DNA of 64,000 nucleotides, taken from positions 1-64,000 of the forward strand of contig CAJOFQ010000001.1 of NCBI GenBank assembly GCA_905233955.1. Reading direction: 5' to 3'. Shown one piece after another: positions 8,741 through 17,169 of the stretch; the first letter of the stretch is position 1, and each line of letters begins with the position of its first letter. The notes beneath the pieces were generated by a model. It saw only the letters and a list, made by a program, of their open reading frames with translations, did no database searches and was not told where the DNA came from. Source of the DNA: an uncultured Lachnospiraceae bacterium (GTDB lineage Bacteria; Bacillota; Clostridia; Lachnospirales; Lachnospiraceae). The position numbers were made by a program, and so were the translations under genes.

Positions 8741-8961
8741 TTTAAGGAAATACTGGATCAATAAGTATTTCCTTAAAAAATTTTTCACTGACCCCCATAT
8801 TTTGTGGTAGGGTATCGTATTTATTAGTGTAATCATACAACAAGTAACATGGAACAGTCGAATTACAAAAAAGGTTTTACGCGACATGGAAGAGGCAGGG
8901 CAACGGTTTATGTCCTGCCTTTTTCTTAATCAAACAACACACATTTGATGAGGGAATGAAC
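8741..8961 (+). other. Leader region before the cell-wall hydrolase gene
   Basis: No gene seen. The stretch carries two copies of ACATGGAA (8849-8856 and 8884-8891) and ends in a strong hairpin with a T run. A terminator placed just before an NlpC/P60-type gene raises the idea of a riboswitch or attenuator, but I could not match the ydaO/c-di-AMP or GEMM consensus, so this stays open. Confidence 0.35.
8893..8926 (+). terminator. Terminator or attenuator upstream of the NlpC/P60-like gene
   Basis: Stem AGGCAGG / CCTGCCT with a 14-base loop followed by a TTTTT-rich tract. It can end radA transcription or act as an attenuator in the leader of the next gene. Confidence 0.7.
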
Positions 8962-10269
8962 ATGAAAAAAAGCAGAAGGACCTGGGGTGTAGTTTTATCA
9001 ATTATGATGTTTGCTCTGTTGATTTTTCAGCCTTTGTGCATAGGGCAGAGCGTTGCATGGGCAGCGGAAACTGAATTCCATAATGGTGGTAACATTACAT
9101 TAACACCATCTGGTGCTTCTGAACATGTATACATTTATCTTGGATCCACCGGTCGTTTTAAACTATCAGATGGCTCTAAGGCTGTCTATGAGTCAGAGGA
9201 CAGTGATATTTTGTTCGTGGGTTCGGCAGGCAAGTATCGGGCCAAGGATGAGGGTATAGTAACATTGACTGTTACCTCTTTGGATGGTGATGAAGAGTCT
9301 GATATAGAATTTAAGATAAATGTTGTAAAATATCCCACGAATCTGAAATTATCTCCCCGTAAGAAGACTGAGACAAAGCCTACTCAGGATGCGGACTCGG
9401 TTCTTACAACCAAATTTAAAATATCCGGAGCAACAGCAAATGAAAGCTCCAAGATTGACATTACAGTAACGGATGGAGATATGACTCCCTACATAACCCG
9501 AAGCGGTAATGTTGTTACTCTTTCAGCTACACATGGAGGAAATTGTACAGTTACAGTTGATTTTAACGGTGTTAAAACAACTTTTAAGTGGATACTTAAC
9601 GGTATCGCTGCCGAGCCATGTCTTTTATCAACAGGTAAGAGCAGTATGGTAAGTGTATTACACGCTAAAGCGAGCGAATTTCGTTGGACATCTGATGACA
9701 AAAAAATAGCCACAGTAACATCAGGTGGCAGGATTTCTGCAAAAAAGACCGGAAATGTGGTTATAACCGGTGTACATAAGAATGATGATTATCAGGTTGG
9801 ATGCGTGGTATCGGTTACTTCCGAGAACAAAGTCAAGGCCATTCAACGCGCCATAGAAATTGGTAAGGGTACTTATTCACAGGCCAGACGCATGCAGACG
9901 GGATATTATGACTGCAGCTCTCTGGTTTGGAGAGCCTACGCTCCATATGGTTACAATTTTGGCGTACCAAGCGGTTATGCACCGGTGGCGGCAACTGAGG
10001 CTTACTATCTGGACAAGGCAGGTAAATCCTATGGAGCATGGAACAGCAAGTATATGTCTAAGATGCGGTATCAGGCAGGAGACCTTATGTTCCGTACAAA
10101 CACAGGAAATGGCAGATACAAAGGCATCAATCATGTGGAGATGATAACCGGGTATACTGTTGTGAAGTTTACTGCAAGCGGTAAGGCAACAGTGATCTGT
10201 ACATGGGCTTCACGCAATCCTGAATATTCATATTCCATATACAGCCATGATATAGTTAGCAGGGTATAA
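8962..10269 (+). CDS. Secreted Ig-like/NlpC-P60-type cell-wall hydrolase
   Basis: 435 residues from ATG 8962, preferred over ATG 8956 because the GAGGG site is too close to the latter. A signal peptide ends near AWAAE. Residues about 40-290 contain beta-rich Big2-like repeats (KIATVTSGGRISAKKTGNVVI is typical). The C-terminal 145 residues form a papain-like domain with YDCSSLVWRAY as catalytic cysteine and INHVEMITGY as histidine, as in NlpC/P60 peptidoglycan endopeptidases. The Ig-like part probably holds it at the wall. Confidence 0.8.
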   Translation: MKKSRRTWGVVLSIMMFALLIFQPLCIGQSVAWAAETEFHNGGNITLTPSGASEHVYIYLGSTGRFKLSDGSKAVYESEDSDILFVGSAGKYRAKDEGIVTLTVTSLDGDEESDIEFKINVVKYPTNLKLSPRKKTETKPTQDADSVLTTKFKISGATANESSKIDITVTDGDMTPYITRSGNVVTLSATHGGNCTVTVDFNGVKTTFKWILNGIAAEPCLLSTGKSSMVSVLHAKASEFRWTSDDKKIATVTSGGRISAKKTGNVVITGVHKNDDYQVGCVVSVTSENKVKAIQRAIEIGKGTYSQARRMQTGYYDCSSLVWRAYAPYGYNFGVPSGYAPVAATEAYYLDKAGKSYGAWNSKYMSKMRYQAGDLMFRTNTGNGRYKGINHVEMITGYTVVKFTASGKATVICTWASRNPEYSYSIYSHDIVSRV

Positions 10270-10279
10270 GAGGTGTTTC

Positions 10280-10663
10280 GTGATTAGGGTAGTTTTGTTA
10301 TCATTATTAGGCGGCTTGCTGGCAGCTCTGTTTTTTGTGCTTTATGCGGCTACCATGATAGAAAAACAAAAAGCTGAAGAGCGAAAAAAAGAAGAAAAAA
10401 GGCTGGCTCAGGAAGAGCGGAAGGCTCAGTTAGAAGAGGCAAGGGCGCTTAAAGCAGAAATGGAGGCAAAGAAGGCCGAAGCAAAGCAGGAAGCAGTTGC
10501 TTCTGTCAGGGACCGCATGGCGGGAAGGTCAGGAGATGTTTCTCTGCAGTTTTCTGATATACCACAGACCAATGAAACGGTTGATATTGGTAGTGATGAC
10601 GCTAATATGGCTGCCGGCATCCAGACGATGATCGGGTCGGATGAGGCAGCCGCAGAAGCATAA
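10280..10663 (+). CDS. Single-pass membrane protein with coiled coil
   Basis: 127 residues, GTG start with AAGAGGTG upstream. One transmembrane helix at residues 4-26 is followed by a Lys/Glu/Ala coiled coil to about residue 80 and an acidic C-terminal tail. The stop of the hydrolase gene is 10 bases upstream, so it is likely its operon partner. No known domain recognised; a tether or scaffold role is only a guess. Confidence 0.65.
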   Translation: MIRVVLLSLLGGLLAALFFVLYAATMIEKQKAEERKKEEKRLAQEERKAQLEEARALKAEMEAKKAEAKQEAVASVRDRMAGRSGDVSLQFSDIPQTNETVDIGSDDANMAAGIQTMIGSDEAAAEA

Positions 10664-10671
10664 TCTTAATT

Positions 10672-12702
10672 CTATTTTTGCATTCGTTCAAGGATGTCAG
10701 CGCGTTCATTCATGATCATAAGCATTATTTCGACATCCCGGGCGGTTCCGCCTGCATCAGGATGATAGCGCTTTACAAGACGCCTGTATTCCTGCTTGAG
10801 CAGCTTGAGATTACTATGAGCTTGAGGTGAGAAGAAACTTCCTTCGTGAAGTACTCCATCGCTGGCCGCCTCGGCATGAGCCTTGAACCGGCGGCGTCTT
10901 TTGCGTCTTTCCTCTTCTGCATTACGGTTGTTCTGATGGCTTTCTTCTTTTTTGAAGCGGTCAGGATTGATGAATGTATCCCCGTCGAAATACTCTTCCT
11001 TTTTGTCTGATGAGCTGCTGTTTTGAACCAAATCAGACTCTATTATGTATCTGGCACTGATTTTGCCATTTTTCCATTCGTAATAAGATAAGTCAAGCTT
11101 ATGCTCCAGAGATGTAACAAAGAATACATCCTGGCAGCGATAAACCCTCCAGGAGCTGATCGTATCTGCAATGGACCTGTATAAGGCGTCTGGTGTAAGA
11201 TACAAATGTAAGATGTACTGTGTAAGAGGATGAGGATTGGATATATATTGCTCAGCCTGCTTACGGGAATCAGAAACGGCTTCTGATGTTATTCTGCCAA
11301 CTTCTTCTTCAACTTCCAACTTCATTTGTCGGCATTCTTCTATTTCTTCCTGCAGTATGCGAATCTCTTCGATATCATCACGCTGCATTGCTTTTTGAAG
11401 CAGCTTGCTGTGAACTTCAATGGATGTGCTTAGCTGTCTTATGGTGCGGGCAAGAGGTCTTGCTTCAGGTCTGGTTGCCAGTAAAATATCAGTTATTAAT
11501 GATACATCGTCAAACAGGCATGACGCTGTAAAAACAAAATCATATACCTTTCGTATATTATTATCCATAAATACCGGAGGATGATATTTGCTCCAGTCGT
11601 TCTGATCAAGCAGCTGCCTGACAAGGACCTTGTCCCTCATTATGAGGGCGTAGTGAAGCGGAGTAAGCCCCAATGCATCCCTTAGCAAGATGTCCTGGGA
11701 TTTTAACGCTGCCTTAGATAACATGTGATCATAGACATCGGACATTTTATTGTTATGTATGCACGCTGAAAAACCTGACAGCCTCCAGAAATCATCGGTG
11801 TCCAAATGACCGCGTATCATCTCAAATACAGAGTTATAATAGTCGTCATCATCAAGACGAATACATAAAAAACACAGTATGACACACTGATGAAGGGTAA
11901 GACGCTCCTCACGCTTCAGATTGAGATAGGGTTCAATCAGCGACCTGGTCATATAGAAGGTTGATGAGTTGGCTATATGCTTGATATATCGCTCGAAGAA
12001 CAGCTCATCGGGATTATTAAGCGACCTTAAAACATCCTTGTCGACTTCATCTCCCAGAGATTTGATAAAGCGGTAATAGCCTTCTCTATCACAAAGCCTG
12101 TAATGATGCTCTGCGCGGATAAAGGCAACCTCCGTGGAAAAAAGGGGGTATTCTGATATCTGGTCTAAAAGAACACGGTATCTGCCGTCTAACAGACCGT
12201 TATCACGAAAGCTCTCCCGTATCAGTGCCAATACATAACCGAGAGTGTGTTCGAATTCTTTTTTTTCTTTGGATCCGGTGATCAAAGCCTGCTGAAGTGC
12301 CTTGAGTAATTCCACAAGTTCAGAACCCGTAGTATCGTTAGGCGCTACAGTACGACCAAAAATACGGCGCTCATCAACGCCGGAAATCAGGCAGACATTA
12401 TCCCGTTCATTTTCCTGAAATATGACATATGAACAAATCTCAGATAAGGGCAGACGATTATCTCTCGCCCAGTCCTTGTGTGAAGGATGAAAGTAGATAG
12501 CTTCGTCAGTAATAAGAGTGCCGCTCCCTTCCAGACGGAAAGAAAAGAATTGTCCGCTGTAAGCATATACTACTGGCTTCTCCTCTGCAGGAATGCAGTA
12601 TTCACGGAAATAATCAGCTACATTAGATAATTGTGAAAAATCGAATACAAGGCTAGGGTAGTGCTTCTTACCCATTGCCAATATGCCTGCATACTTCGAC
12701 AT
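10672..12702 (-). CDS. Large protein with ankyrin-like repeat, coiled coil and C-terminal J domain
   Basis: 676 residues from ATG 12702, chosen for its GAGGGA site; the track start at 12744 lies near the predicted transcription start. The middle has an ankyrin-like motif (GLTPLHYALIMRDKVLVRQLLDQ), then a Glu/Lys coiled coil, a second folded part and a basic linker. The last 45 residues are a J domain with YHPDAGG carrying the HPD motif that stimulates DnaK. A J domain at the C terminus on an otherwise unfamiliar protein suggests a specialised Hsp70 co-chaperone. The upstream gene on this strand is the YfbR-like nucleotidase. Confidence 0.65.
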   Translation of the reverse strand: MSKYAGILAMGKKHYPSLVFDFSQLSNVADYFREYCIPAEEKPVVYAYSGQFFSFRLEGSGTLITDEAIYFHPSHKDWARDNRLPLSEICSYVIFQENERDNVCLISGVDERRIFGRTVAPNDTTGSELVELLKALQQALITGSKEKKEFEHTLGYVLALIRESFRDNGLLDGRYRVLLDQISEYPLFSTEVAFIRAEHHYRLCDREGYYRFIKSLGDEVDKDVLRSLNNPDELFFERYIKHIANSSTFYMTRSLIEPYLNLKREERLTLHQCVILCFLCIRLDDDDYYNSVFEMIRGHLDTDDFWRLSGFSACIHNNKMSDVYDHMLSKAALKSQDILLRDALGLTPLHYALIMRDKVLVRQLLDQNDWSKYHPPVFMDNNIRKVYDFVFTASCLFDDVSLITDILLATRPEARPLARTIRQLSTSIEVHSKLLQKAMQRDDIEEIRILQEEIEECRQMKLEVEEEVGRITSEAVSDSRKQAEQYISNPHPLTQYILHLYLTPDALYRSIADTISSWRVYRCQDVFFVTSLEHKLDLSYYEWKNGKISARYIIESDLVQNSSSSDKKEEYFDGDTFINPDRFKKEESHQNNRNAEEERRKRRRRFKAHAEAASDGVLHEGSFFSPQAHSNLKLLKQEYRRLVKRYHPDAGGTARDVEIMLMIMNERADILERMQK

Positions 12703-12764
12703 GGATCGGGTTCCCTCGTTATTTATTACTGACATAATACACAAAATCTTGTGGCATAATCCAC

Positions 12765-12793
12765 ATCATACCACAAAAGATAGTAAGATACAA
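12765..12793 (-). promoter_or_regulatory. Promoter of the J-domain gene
   Basis: On the minus strand TTGTAT, 17-base spacer, TATGAT. TTGTGG and CCACAA half-sites flank the -10 box as an inverted repeat, which could be an operator. Confidence 0.6.
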
Positions 12794-12825
12794 GGGTTTT
12801 TCAAGGTTTTTCAGGCATTTTGGGG

Positions 12826-13428
12826 TCAGGATTGGGGCAGCAGTTCATCCAGTGTACTTCCGTATGGAGGCAGGAATTCGTACACAAAATCTTTGACCTC
12901 GGGCAGCTCTTCCATTAAATTGTCAACTGACTTTCTAATTGTCTTGTCCGCAGTGGAGAATTCTGTATTGCCGGATTTTTCCTCTTCTATGCATTTGATC
13001 AGGGCAGAGAGCCTATCAGCGGCCTTGACAAGCCTTCTCATGTATTTATCATCTTCGGAATCATCGCTTTTGTAAATTGATTCAAAGGAAGCTCTAAGAT
13101 CAGCCGGAAGTTCATTTAATAATTTGTACTCCGCTATTTTCTCCACATCCTTGTATGCGTCCATAAGCTCGGTATTGTAATATTTTACCGGAGTAGGCAT
13201 GTCGCCTGTAATTATCTCTGAAGAATCATGATACAGCCCTATGACAGCGGCACGATCAGGATTGAGATTGCGATTGTAGCGTACATTGCCGATCACACAT
13301 AGTACATGTGAGAGCATAGCAACCTCTAACGAATGCTCGCTTAAGGTTTCGCTACGGGAATTGCGCATAAGAGCCCAGCGTTCAATGTATTTCATCCTGG
13401 CTATAGTTGCAAAAAAATTATAAGTCAT
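12826..13428 (-). CDS. yfbR: HD-domain 5'-nucleotidase, YfbR family
   Basis: 200 residues, the usual YfbR size. Metal ligands are visible in SEHSLEVAMLSH, then YHDSSEIITGDMPTPVKY and a later AADRLSALIKC. YfbR removes the 5' phosphate from deoxynucleoside monophosphates, with a role in nucleotide salvage. ATG 13428 has AAAGG upstream. It has its own promoter and may read on into the J-domain gene. Confidence 0.88.
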   Translation of the reverse strand: MTYNFFATIARMKYIERWALMRNSRSETLSEHSLEVAMLSHVLCVIGNVRYNRNLNPDRAAVIGLYHDSSEIITGDMPTPVKYYNTELMDAYKDVEKIAEYKLLNELPADLRASFESIYKSDDSEDDKYMRRLVKAADRLSALIKCIEEEKSGNTEFSTADKTIRKSVDNLMEELPEVKDFVYEFLPPYGSTLDELLPQS

Positions 13429-13469
13429 GTATACGAGCCTTTCTTATGAGTATAGTTATCTTCTTAGGC

Positions 13470-13498
13470 ATTATACAGGTTTTAAGGTTTTTGGACAA
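13470..13498 (-). promoter_or_regulatory. Sigma-A promoter of the yfbR-like gene
   Basis: Minus strand TTGTCC, 17-base spacer, TATAAT, about 40 bases before the start codon. Confidence 0.75.
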
Positions 13499-13645
13499 TG
13501 AAAAAGATTTTTTTCGTTTTCCCCCTTTTTTCTGATTTGTCCTCCGAAAACAATAAGCGTAACAAGCTGTTAGAAAAATATTAAGGCAGCAATCATGCAT
13601 GATAAACATAACAAGATAAACAAATAACAAACAAGGAGGATTCTA

Positions 13646-14233
13646 ATGAAAAACAAAAATCTCAAAATGATGGCTTTGGCAACAGCAGTTACTCTGTCTC
13701 TCACACTTGGAATGGTTGCGGCAGCAGCTCCGGGCGGAATGGGTCAGGGACCGGCAGGAGGTGGTCCGGCAGGTGGCCCTGCAATGTCACAAAATGGAGG
13801 CCCACAGGATAATAATACGCCGCCTGAGAAGCCCGACGGATCAAGCGATACGAACACACCGCCTGAAAAGCCCGACGGATCAAGTGATACCAATACACCT
13901 CCGGAAAAGCCTGATGGATCAGCTCCTGACTTTAATGGACAGCAGCCTCCCCAGATGCCTGGCGGTATGGATGGTCAGATAGGCCGTGGACAGGGACATA
14001 GCCCTGAGCAGATGATGTCTGAAATGAAAAGCAAGATTTCAGCCCTTGAGGATGGTGATACAAAGACCAATCTTGAGGATCTGGCAAATAAGCTTGAAGA
14101 AGCTATGAAGGCAGAGCAGGAAGCAAGAGAGGCATTCATGAAGGCCGCTGAGGAAGCCGGTATCATTACAGCTCCCCAGGACAAAAACAATAACAATAAC
14201 ACTACAAGCACAACTGATAACACAGGTGCCTGA
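13646..14233 (+). CDS. Secreted Pro/Gly-rich protein with short tandem repeats
   Basis: 195 residues, AAGGAGG before the ATG. A signal peptide (cleavage near VAAAAPG) leads into a Gly/Pro/Met-rich segment, then PPEKPDGSSDTNT repeats, a second Gly/Pro segment, a charged amphipathic helix of about 65 residues (EQMMSEMKSKISAL...) and an Asn/Thr tail. No catalytic motif and no sortase signal. The layout suggests a flexible cell-surface or spacer protein. It ends at a strong terminator shared with the convergent transglycosylase gene. Confidence 0.7.
   Translation: MKNKNLKMMALATAVTLSLTLGMVAAAAPGGMGQGPAGGGPAGGPAMSQNGGPQDNNTPPEKPDGSSDTNTPPEKPDGSSDTNTPPEKPDGSAPDFNGQQPPQMPGGMDGQIGRGQGHSPEQMMSEMKSKISALEDGDTKTNLEDLANKLEEAMKAEQEAREAFMKAAEEAGIITAPQDKNNNNNTTSTTDNTGA
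13820..13924 (+). repeat. 39-bp in-frame tandem repeat, 2.7 copies
   Basis: Two full copies (13820-13858, 13859-13897) and a partial third encode PPEKPDGSSDTNT. Differences between copies are few and silent, which fits recent slippage or unequal crossing-over; copy number may vary between strains. Confidence 0.9.
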
Positions 14234-14241
14234 AATGCAAA

Positions 14242-14275
14242 AAAATACTCCGCTGAATTGCCAGCGGAGTATTTT
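14242..14275. terminator. Bidirectional terminator
   Basis: Stem of 13 base pairs (AAAATACTCCGCT / AGCGGAGTATTTT) with an 8-base loop and T runs on both strands. It serves the secreted-protein gene and, reversed, the transglycosylase gene. Confidence 0.9.
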
Positions 14276-14938
14276 TTATGCCTCTACAAGATTGGAAGAT
14301 AATTGAACGATATGAGAGGAGTACTTATCTGAATGGATTCCCTGCCTGGCCGCCTTTTCTCCTCTATGATAGCATACCAGTGCGGTCTGGGCATCTCCAT
14401 ATTTGTTAATCAGCCCTGCCATCAGATACACCCCGGCTTCAATATTCTGCTTGGGATCTTTGATATTTGTAAGGCCTAAAGCACTGCTAAGGTGAGAAAA
14501 ATGCACTGAACCAACCTGCATCAGACCATAGCATCTGGCACTGCTTACCGCATTTGGATTATATCCTGACTCACAGTACATCTGAGTAAGAATTACATTA
14601 TAATAATCCTCAATACCATATTTTACACACATCTCATATGTATAATCCTGATATTCGGGGCTGAGAGTTTTACTGCCGCCTGCGGTACTTACAGTATAGT
14701 AGGGATGGGAATTGACGCTTTCGTTTAAGTCGGATTCATCAATTTCTTCAGTTGTAACAATTGACTTTTCCGCCTTGGAACGATAGGATTTGTTAATATC
14801 TTTAGAAGCTGTAGAGTTGACTGTAGATGAAGATGCCTCTGCAATACTGCAGGGTGCTGCCACCAGGCTAAACAAGCATAACACAATAAGTGACAGCAGC
14901 ATGTGTTTTCGTTTTAGTATGGATGTTATAGTATTCAT
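14276..14938 (-). CDS. Secreted lytic transglycosylase (SLT domain)
   Basis: 220 residues. A signal peptide (residues 1-35) is followed by a Ser/Thr-rich stretch and a C-terminal SLT domain from about residue 90: the catalytic glutamate in YCESGYNPNA, then SARCYGLMQV and NIEAGVYLMAGL. It should cleave peptidoglycan glycan strands at the cell surface. AAGGAGG precedes ATG 14938. The promoter and WalR-type box upstream suggest control by the WalKR cell-wall system. Confidence 0.9.
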   Translation of the reverse strand: MNTITSILKRKHMLLSLIVLCLFSLVAAPCSIAEASSSTVNSTASKDINKSYRSKAEKSIVTTEEIDESDLNESVNSHPYYTVSTAGGSKTLSPEYQDYTYEMCVKYGIEDYYNVILTQMYCESGYNPNAVSSARCYGLMQVGSVHFSHLSSALGLTNIKDPKQNIEAGVYLMAGLINKYGDAQTALVCYHRGEKAARQGIHSDKYSSHIVQLSSNLVEA

Positions 14939-15025
14939 TGTTTAAATGCCTCCTTATGGTTTGAGCCCTTAATCTGCAGCGGACTCGAAATGTCTTTGTT
15001 TCTTGATACAACTTTTGTTTTAAGT

Positions 15026-15054
15026 ATATTAACAAAAAGTTTTAAAAAATGCAA
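15026..15054 (-). promoter_or_regulatory. Promoter of the lytic transglycosylase gene
   Basis: Minus strand TTGCAT, 17-base spacer, TAATAT, giving a leader of about 80 nt. Confidence 0.6.
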
Positions 15055-15059
15055 ATATT

Positions 15060-15076
15060 TGTAACAATTTTGTAAT
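15060..15076. promoter_or_regulatory. WalR (YycF)-type binding site
   Basis: TGTAAC, five bases, TGTAAT: an exact match to the WalR consensus TGTWAH-N5-TGTWAH. It lies immediately upstream of the -35 box of the transglycosylase promoter, the usual place for an activator. Read in the other direction it is also 100 bases before the HAD phosphatase gene. Confidence 0.6.
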
Positions 15077-15120
15077 AAATCGTCACAATTACCTTAATAA
15101 ATTGCCGGAAGGAGATATTT

Positions 15121-15147
15121 TTGTGTAAAAATGACGATGAAAAATGA
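15121..15147 (+). other. Possible leader peptide with strong ribosome site
   Basis: GGAAGGAG at 15107-15114 is six bases from a TTG that opens an eight-codon frame (MCKNDDEK). A GTG immediately followed by TAA overlaps it. The next real start is at 15176. It may be a regulatory leader peptide, or the site may be accidental. Confidence 0.3.
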
Positions 15148-15175
15148 GATCTTTTATCAATGAAAGGCAGGGAAT

Positions 15176-15832
15176 ATGAATAAAACAGGCTTAATATTCG
15201 ATGTTGATGGTACATTATGGGATTCATCATACAGGGTTGCTGAATCATGGAATAATGTGTTTTTGCGTCATGATGATATTAAAACTGACTGCAACAGGGA
15301 TAAGATAATGAGTGTTATGGGCAAGACAATGACAGATATTGCAGACATTTTTTTCCCTGATCTGGATGATGATAAAAAACTTACATATCTAAAGGAGTGT
15401 GAGGATTATGAACTGGAATACCTTAAGGATAATCCACCAAAGCCTTTTGATGGTGTTTATGATGTTGTAAAAAAGCTCTCGGAAAAATATCCGCTTTTTA
15501 TTCTAAGCAACTGTCAGTCCGGATATATTGAGCTTTTTATGAATATATGCGGGATAAGTAATTATATAACGGATATAGAATGCTTTGGTAATAATCACAA
15601 GAGCAAATCAGAAAATATCCGCCTTTTATCGGAAAGAAATTGTATAGATAACTATTACTATATAGGTGATATACAAAGTGATTATAATGCAACAATTGAG
15701 GCCGGGGGCAGATTTATACATGCGGCCTATGGATTTGGCACTATAGATGCAGTTGTTCCGAAGATTGACAATATATATGATATTTTATCTCTGATTGAAG
15801 AACTGGAAAGTGCAAGAAAGAATAATGAATGA
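15176..15832 (+). CDS. HAD-family phosphatase (phosphoglycolate phosphatase-like)
   Basis: 218 residues. The nucleophile motif FDVDGTLWD is at residues 8-16, a four-helix cap follows, then LSNCQSG (motif II), KSENIRLL (motif III lysine) and YIGDIQSDYNA (motif IV). This is the Gph/PpaX type of cytoplasmic phosphatase, acting on small phosphorylated metabolites; the substrate cannot be read from the sequence. Its last eight bases overlap the FolC-like gene, which argues for coupled translation. Confidence 0.85.
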   Translation: MNKTGLIFDVDGTLWDSSYRVAESWNNVFLRHDDIKTDCNRDKIMSVMGKTMTDIADIFFPDLDDDKKLTYLKECEDYELEYLKDNPPKPFDGVYDVVKKLSEKYPLFILSNCQSGYIELFMNICGISNYITDIECFGNNHKSKSENIRLLSERNCIDNYYYIGDIQSDYNATIEAGGRFIHAAYGFGTIDAVVPKIDNIYDILSLIEELESARKNNE

Positions 15833-17153
15833 GAGAACCAGGCTGCTTATTGACAGGATTTACAGTTCGTATTTGAAAGGTCCCGGAAGCAGCAGCACCA
15901 TATTAAGAGATAAGTATGTCCGTAGTCCGGATATTTTGCTTCCATTATTTAACGAATACTATAATGAGAATACTGTGATCGTGACAGGGAGCAAGGGCAA
16001 GGGCAGTCTGGCAAGGATGCTGGCGGCCCTTCTTTCGTGTCATTATAGTACAGGCTTGTTTATAAGTCCCCATGTATCTGATTTCAGAGAGAGGATATCT
16101 GTAGACGGAGAACTTATATCCGAAGAAATGCTGTGTGATGGTCTGGAATATATTTTTTCAAAAACATCACAAATCGAAAAAACTCTGTCCGGCACGCAGT
16201 ACATAAGTCCTATTGGAATCACTGCGGCCTGCGCTCTTTTTTATTTTAAAAACAAAGGTACCAGGTGGAATGTAATGGAATGCGGAAGGGGCGCAAGGTA
16301 CGATGATGTTAATCGCATTAGACACAGCTATTGCGCGATAGGTACGATTTTTACCGAGCACCAAAGACAACTGGGAGATTCAATAGAGGATATTGCCTGG
16401 GATAAAGCTCACGCGATTACCGAGGATGTAAAAATTGCTTATATTATGGAACAGGATCCAAGGGCGCTGGATGTCATCAGGGAATATGCAGCAGGTTTTA
16501 CAGCCCAACTGAGGTGCTATGGCAGTGATTTTGAAGCTTTTAATATAAGGCAGAATTATCATGGACTTTTTACAGATATAAGGGTGTATGATCAGATATA
16601 CGAAAATATTAATCTGTCGCTGTATGGTGCCTATCAGGCGAAGCACGCAGCGCTTGCTATGACATTTTACCATGATGTTCTAAACAAAAAAACTGTCTCA
16701 CATGATGAAAAAAAAATAAGAGAGAAGCTTGAAAATATAACCATTCCAGGAAGGATGGAGATTGTAGATAAGAAACCTCTTGTATTAATTGACTCCTGTA
16801 TTAATAAAAAAAGCGCTTGTGAGGTTCTTGACACCTTAAAACAGCTTGGAGAAAAAAAGGTTGTAATCATTATGGCTCTTCCCGACGACAAGGATTTTCG
16901 GGGAGTGGCACAGGAGGTTAACGCTGCAGCCGAAAGGATCATTCTTACAAGGATAGAGCATCCCCATTACCCTATGGAGGTGGATCAAAGGGCAGCATTG
17001 GAGGAGATTGGGATAGACTGTCACTTTGAAAATGATTTCAATGAGAGTTTCAAATATGCAAAAAAATTCCGGCTTCCAGTTATCATTTTGACAGCTAATA
17101 CATTTGTGCATTATGTTAGAGAGCGGTTAAAAGATAATGACAAGTTTGAATAA
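15825..17153 (+). CDS. Mur-ligase family protein, divergent FolC (folylpolyglutamate synthase)-like
   Basis: 442 residues from ATG 15825, which overlaps the previous stop and follows AAGAAAG; the track start at 15795 lies deeper in the upstream gene. P-loop TGSKGKGS, SPHVSDFRERI and the MECGRGARYDDVN segment follow the FolC plan of ATP-dependent amino-acid ligases. The DGAHN motif that opens the FolC C-terminal domain reads DSCIN here, losing the His, and the usual GLGGRLD-like motif is GRGARYD. It may ligate a different substrate. Confidence 0.7.
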   Translation: MNERTRLLIDRIYSSYLKGPGSSSTILRDKYVRSPDILLPLFNEYYNENTVIVTGSKGKGSLARMLAALLSCHYSTGLFISPHVSDFRERISVDGELISEEMLCDGLEYIFSKTSQIEKTLSGTQYISPIGITAACALFYFKNKGTRWNVMECGRGARYDDVNRIRHSYCAIGTIFTEHQRQLGDSIEDIAWDKAHAITEDVKIAYIMEQDPRALDVIREYAAGFTAQLRCYGSDFEAFNIRQNYHGLFTDIRVYDQIYENINLSLYGAYQAKHAALAMTFYHDVLNKKTVSHDEKKIREKLENITIPGRMEIVDKKPLVLIDSCINKKSACEVLDTLKQLGEKKVVIIMALPDDKDFRGVAQEVNAAAERIILTRIEHPHYPMEVDQRAALEEIGIDCHFENDFNESFKYAKKFRLPVIILTANTFVHYVRERLKDNDKFE

Positions 17154-17169
17154 ATTTGATAAAAAATGA

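Noticed and set aside
8741-8961. ydaO (c-di-AMP) or GEMM (c-di-GMP) riboswitch
   Set aside because: Context fits but the conserved core sequences were not found by eye; only the terminator is supported.
13418-13630. Minus-strand 70-residue ORF upstream of yfbR
   Set aside because: It covers the yfbR promoter and a T-rich stretch and has no protein-like pattern.
13820-13924. CRISPR array
   Set aside because: The 39-bp units are adjoining coding repeats without spacers.
14939-15175. Additional gene in the gap (ORF 15042..15248 on the minus strand)
   Set aside because: It overlaps the promoter, the WalR-type box and the HAD start in antisense and looks non-coding.
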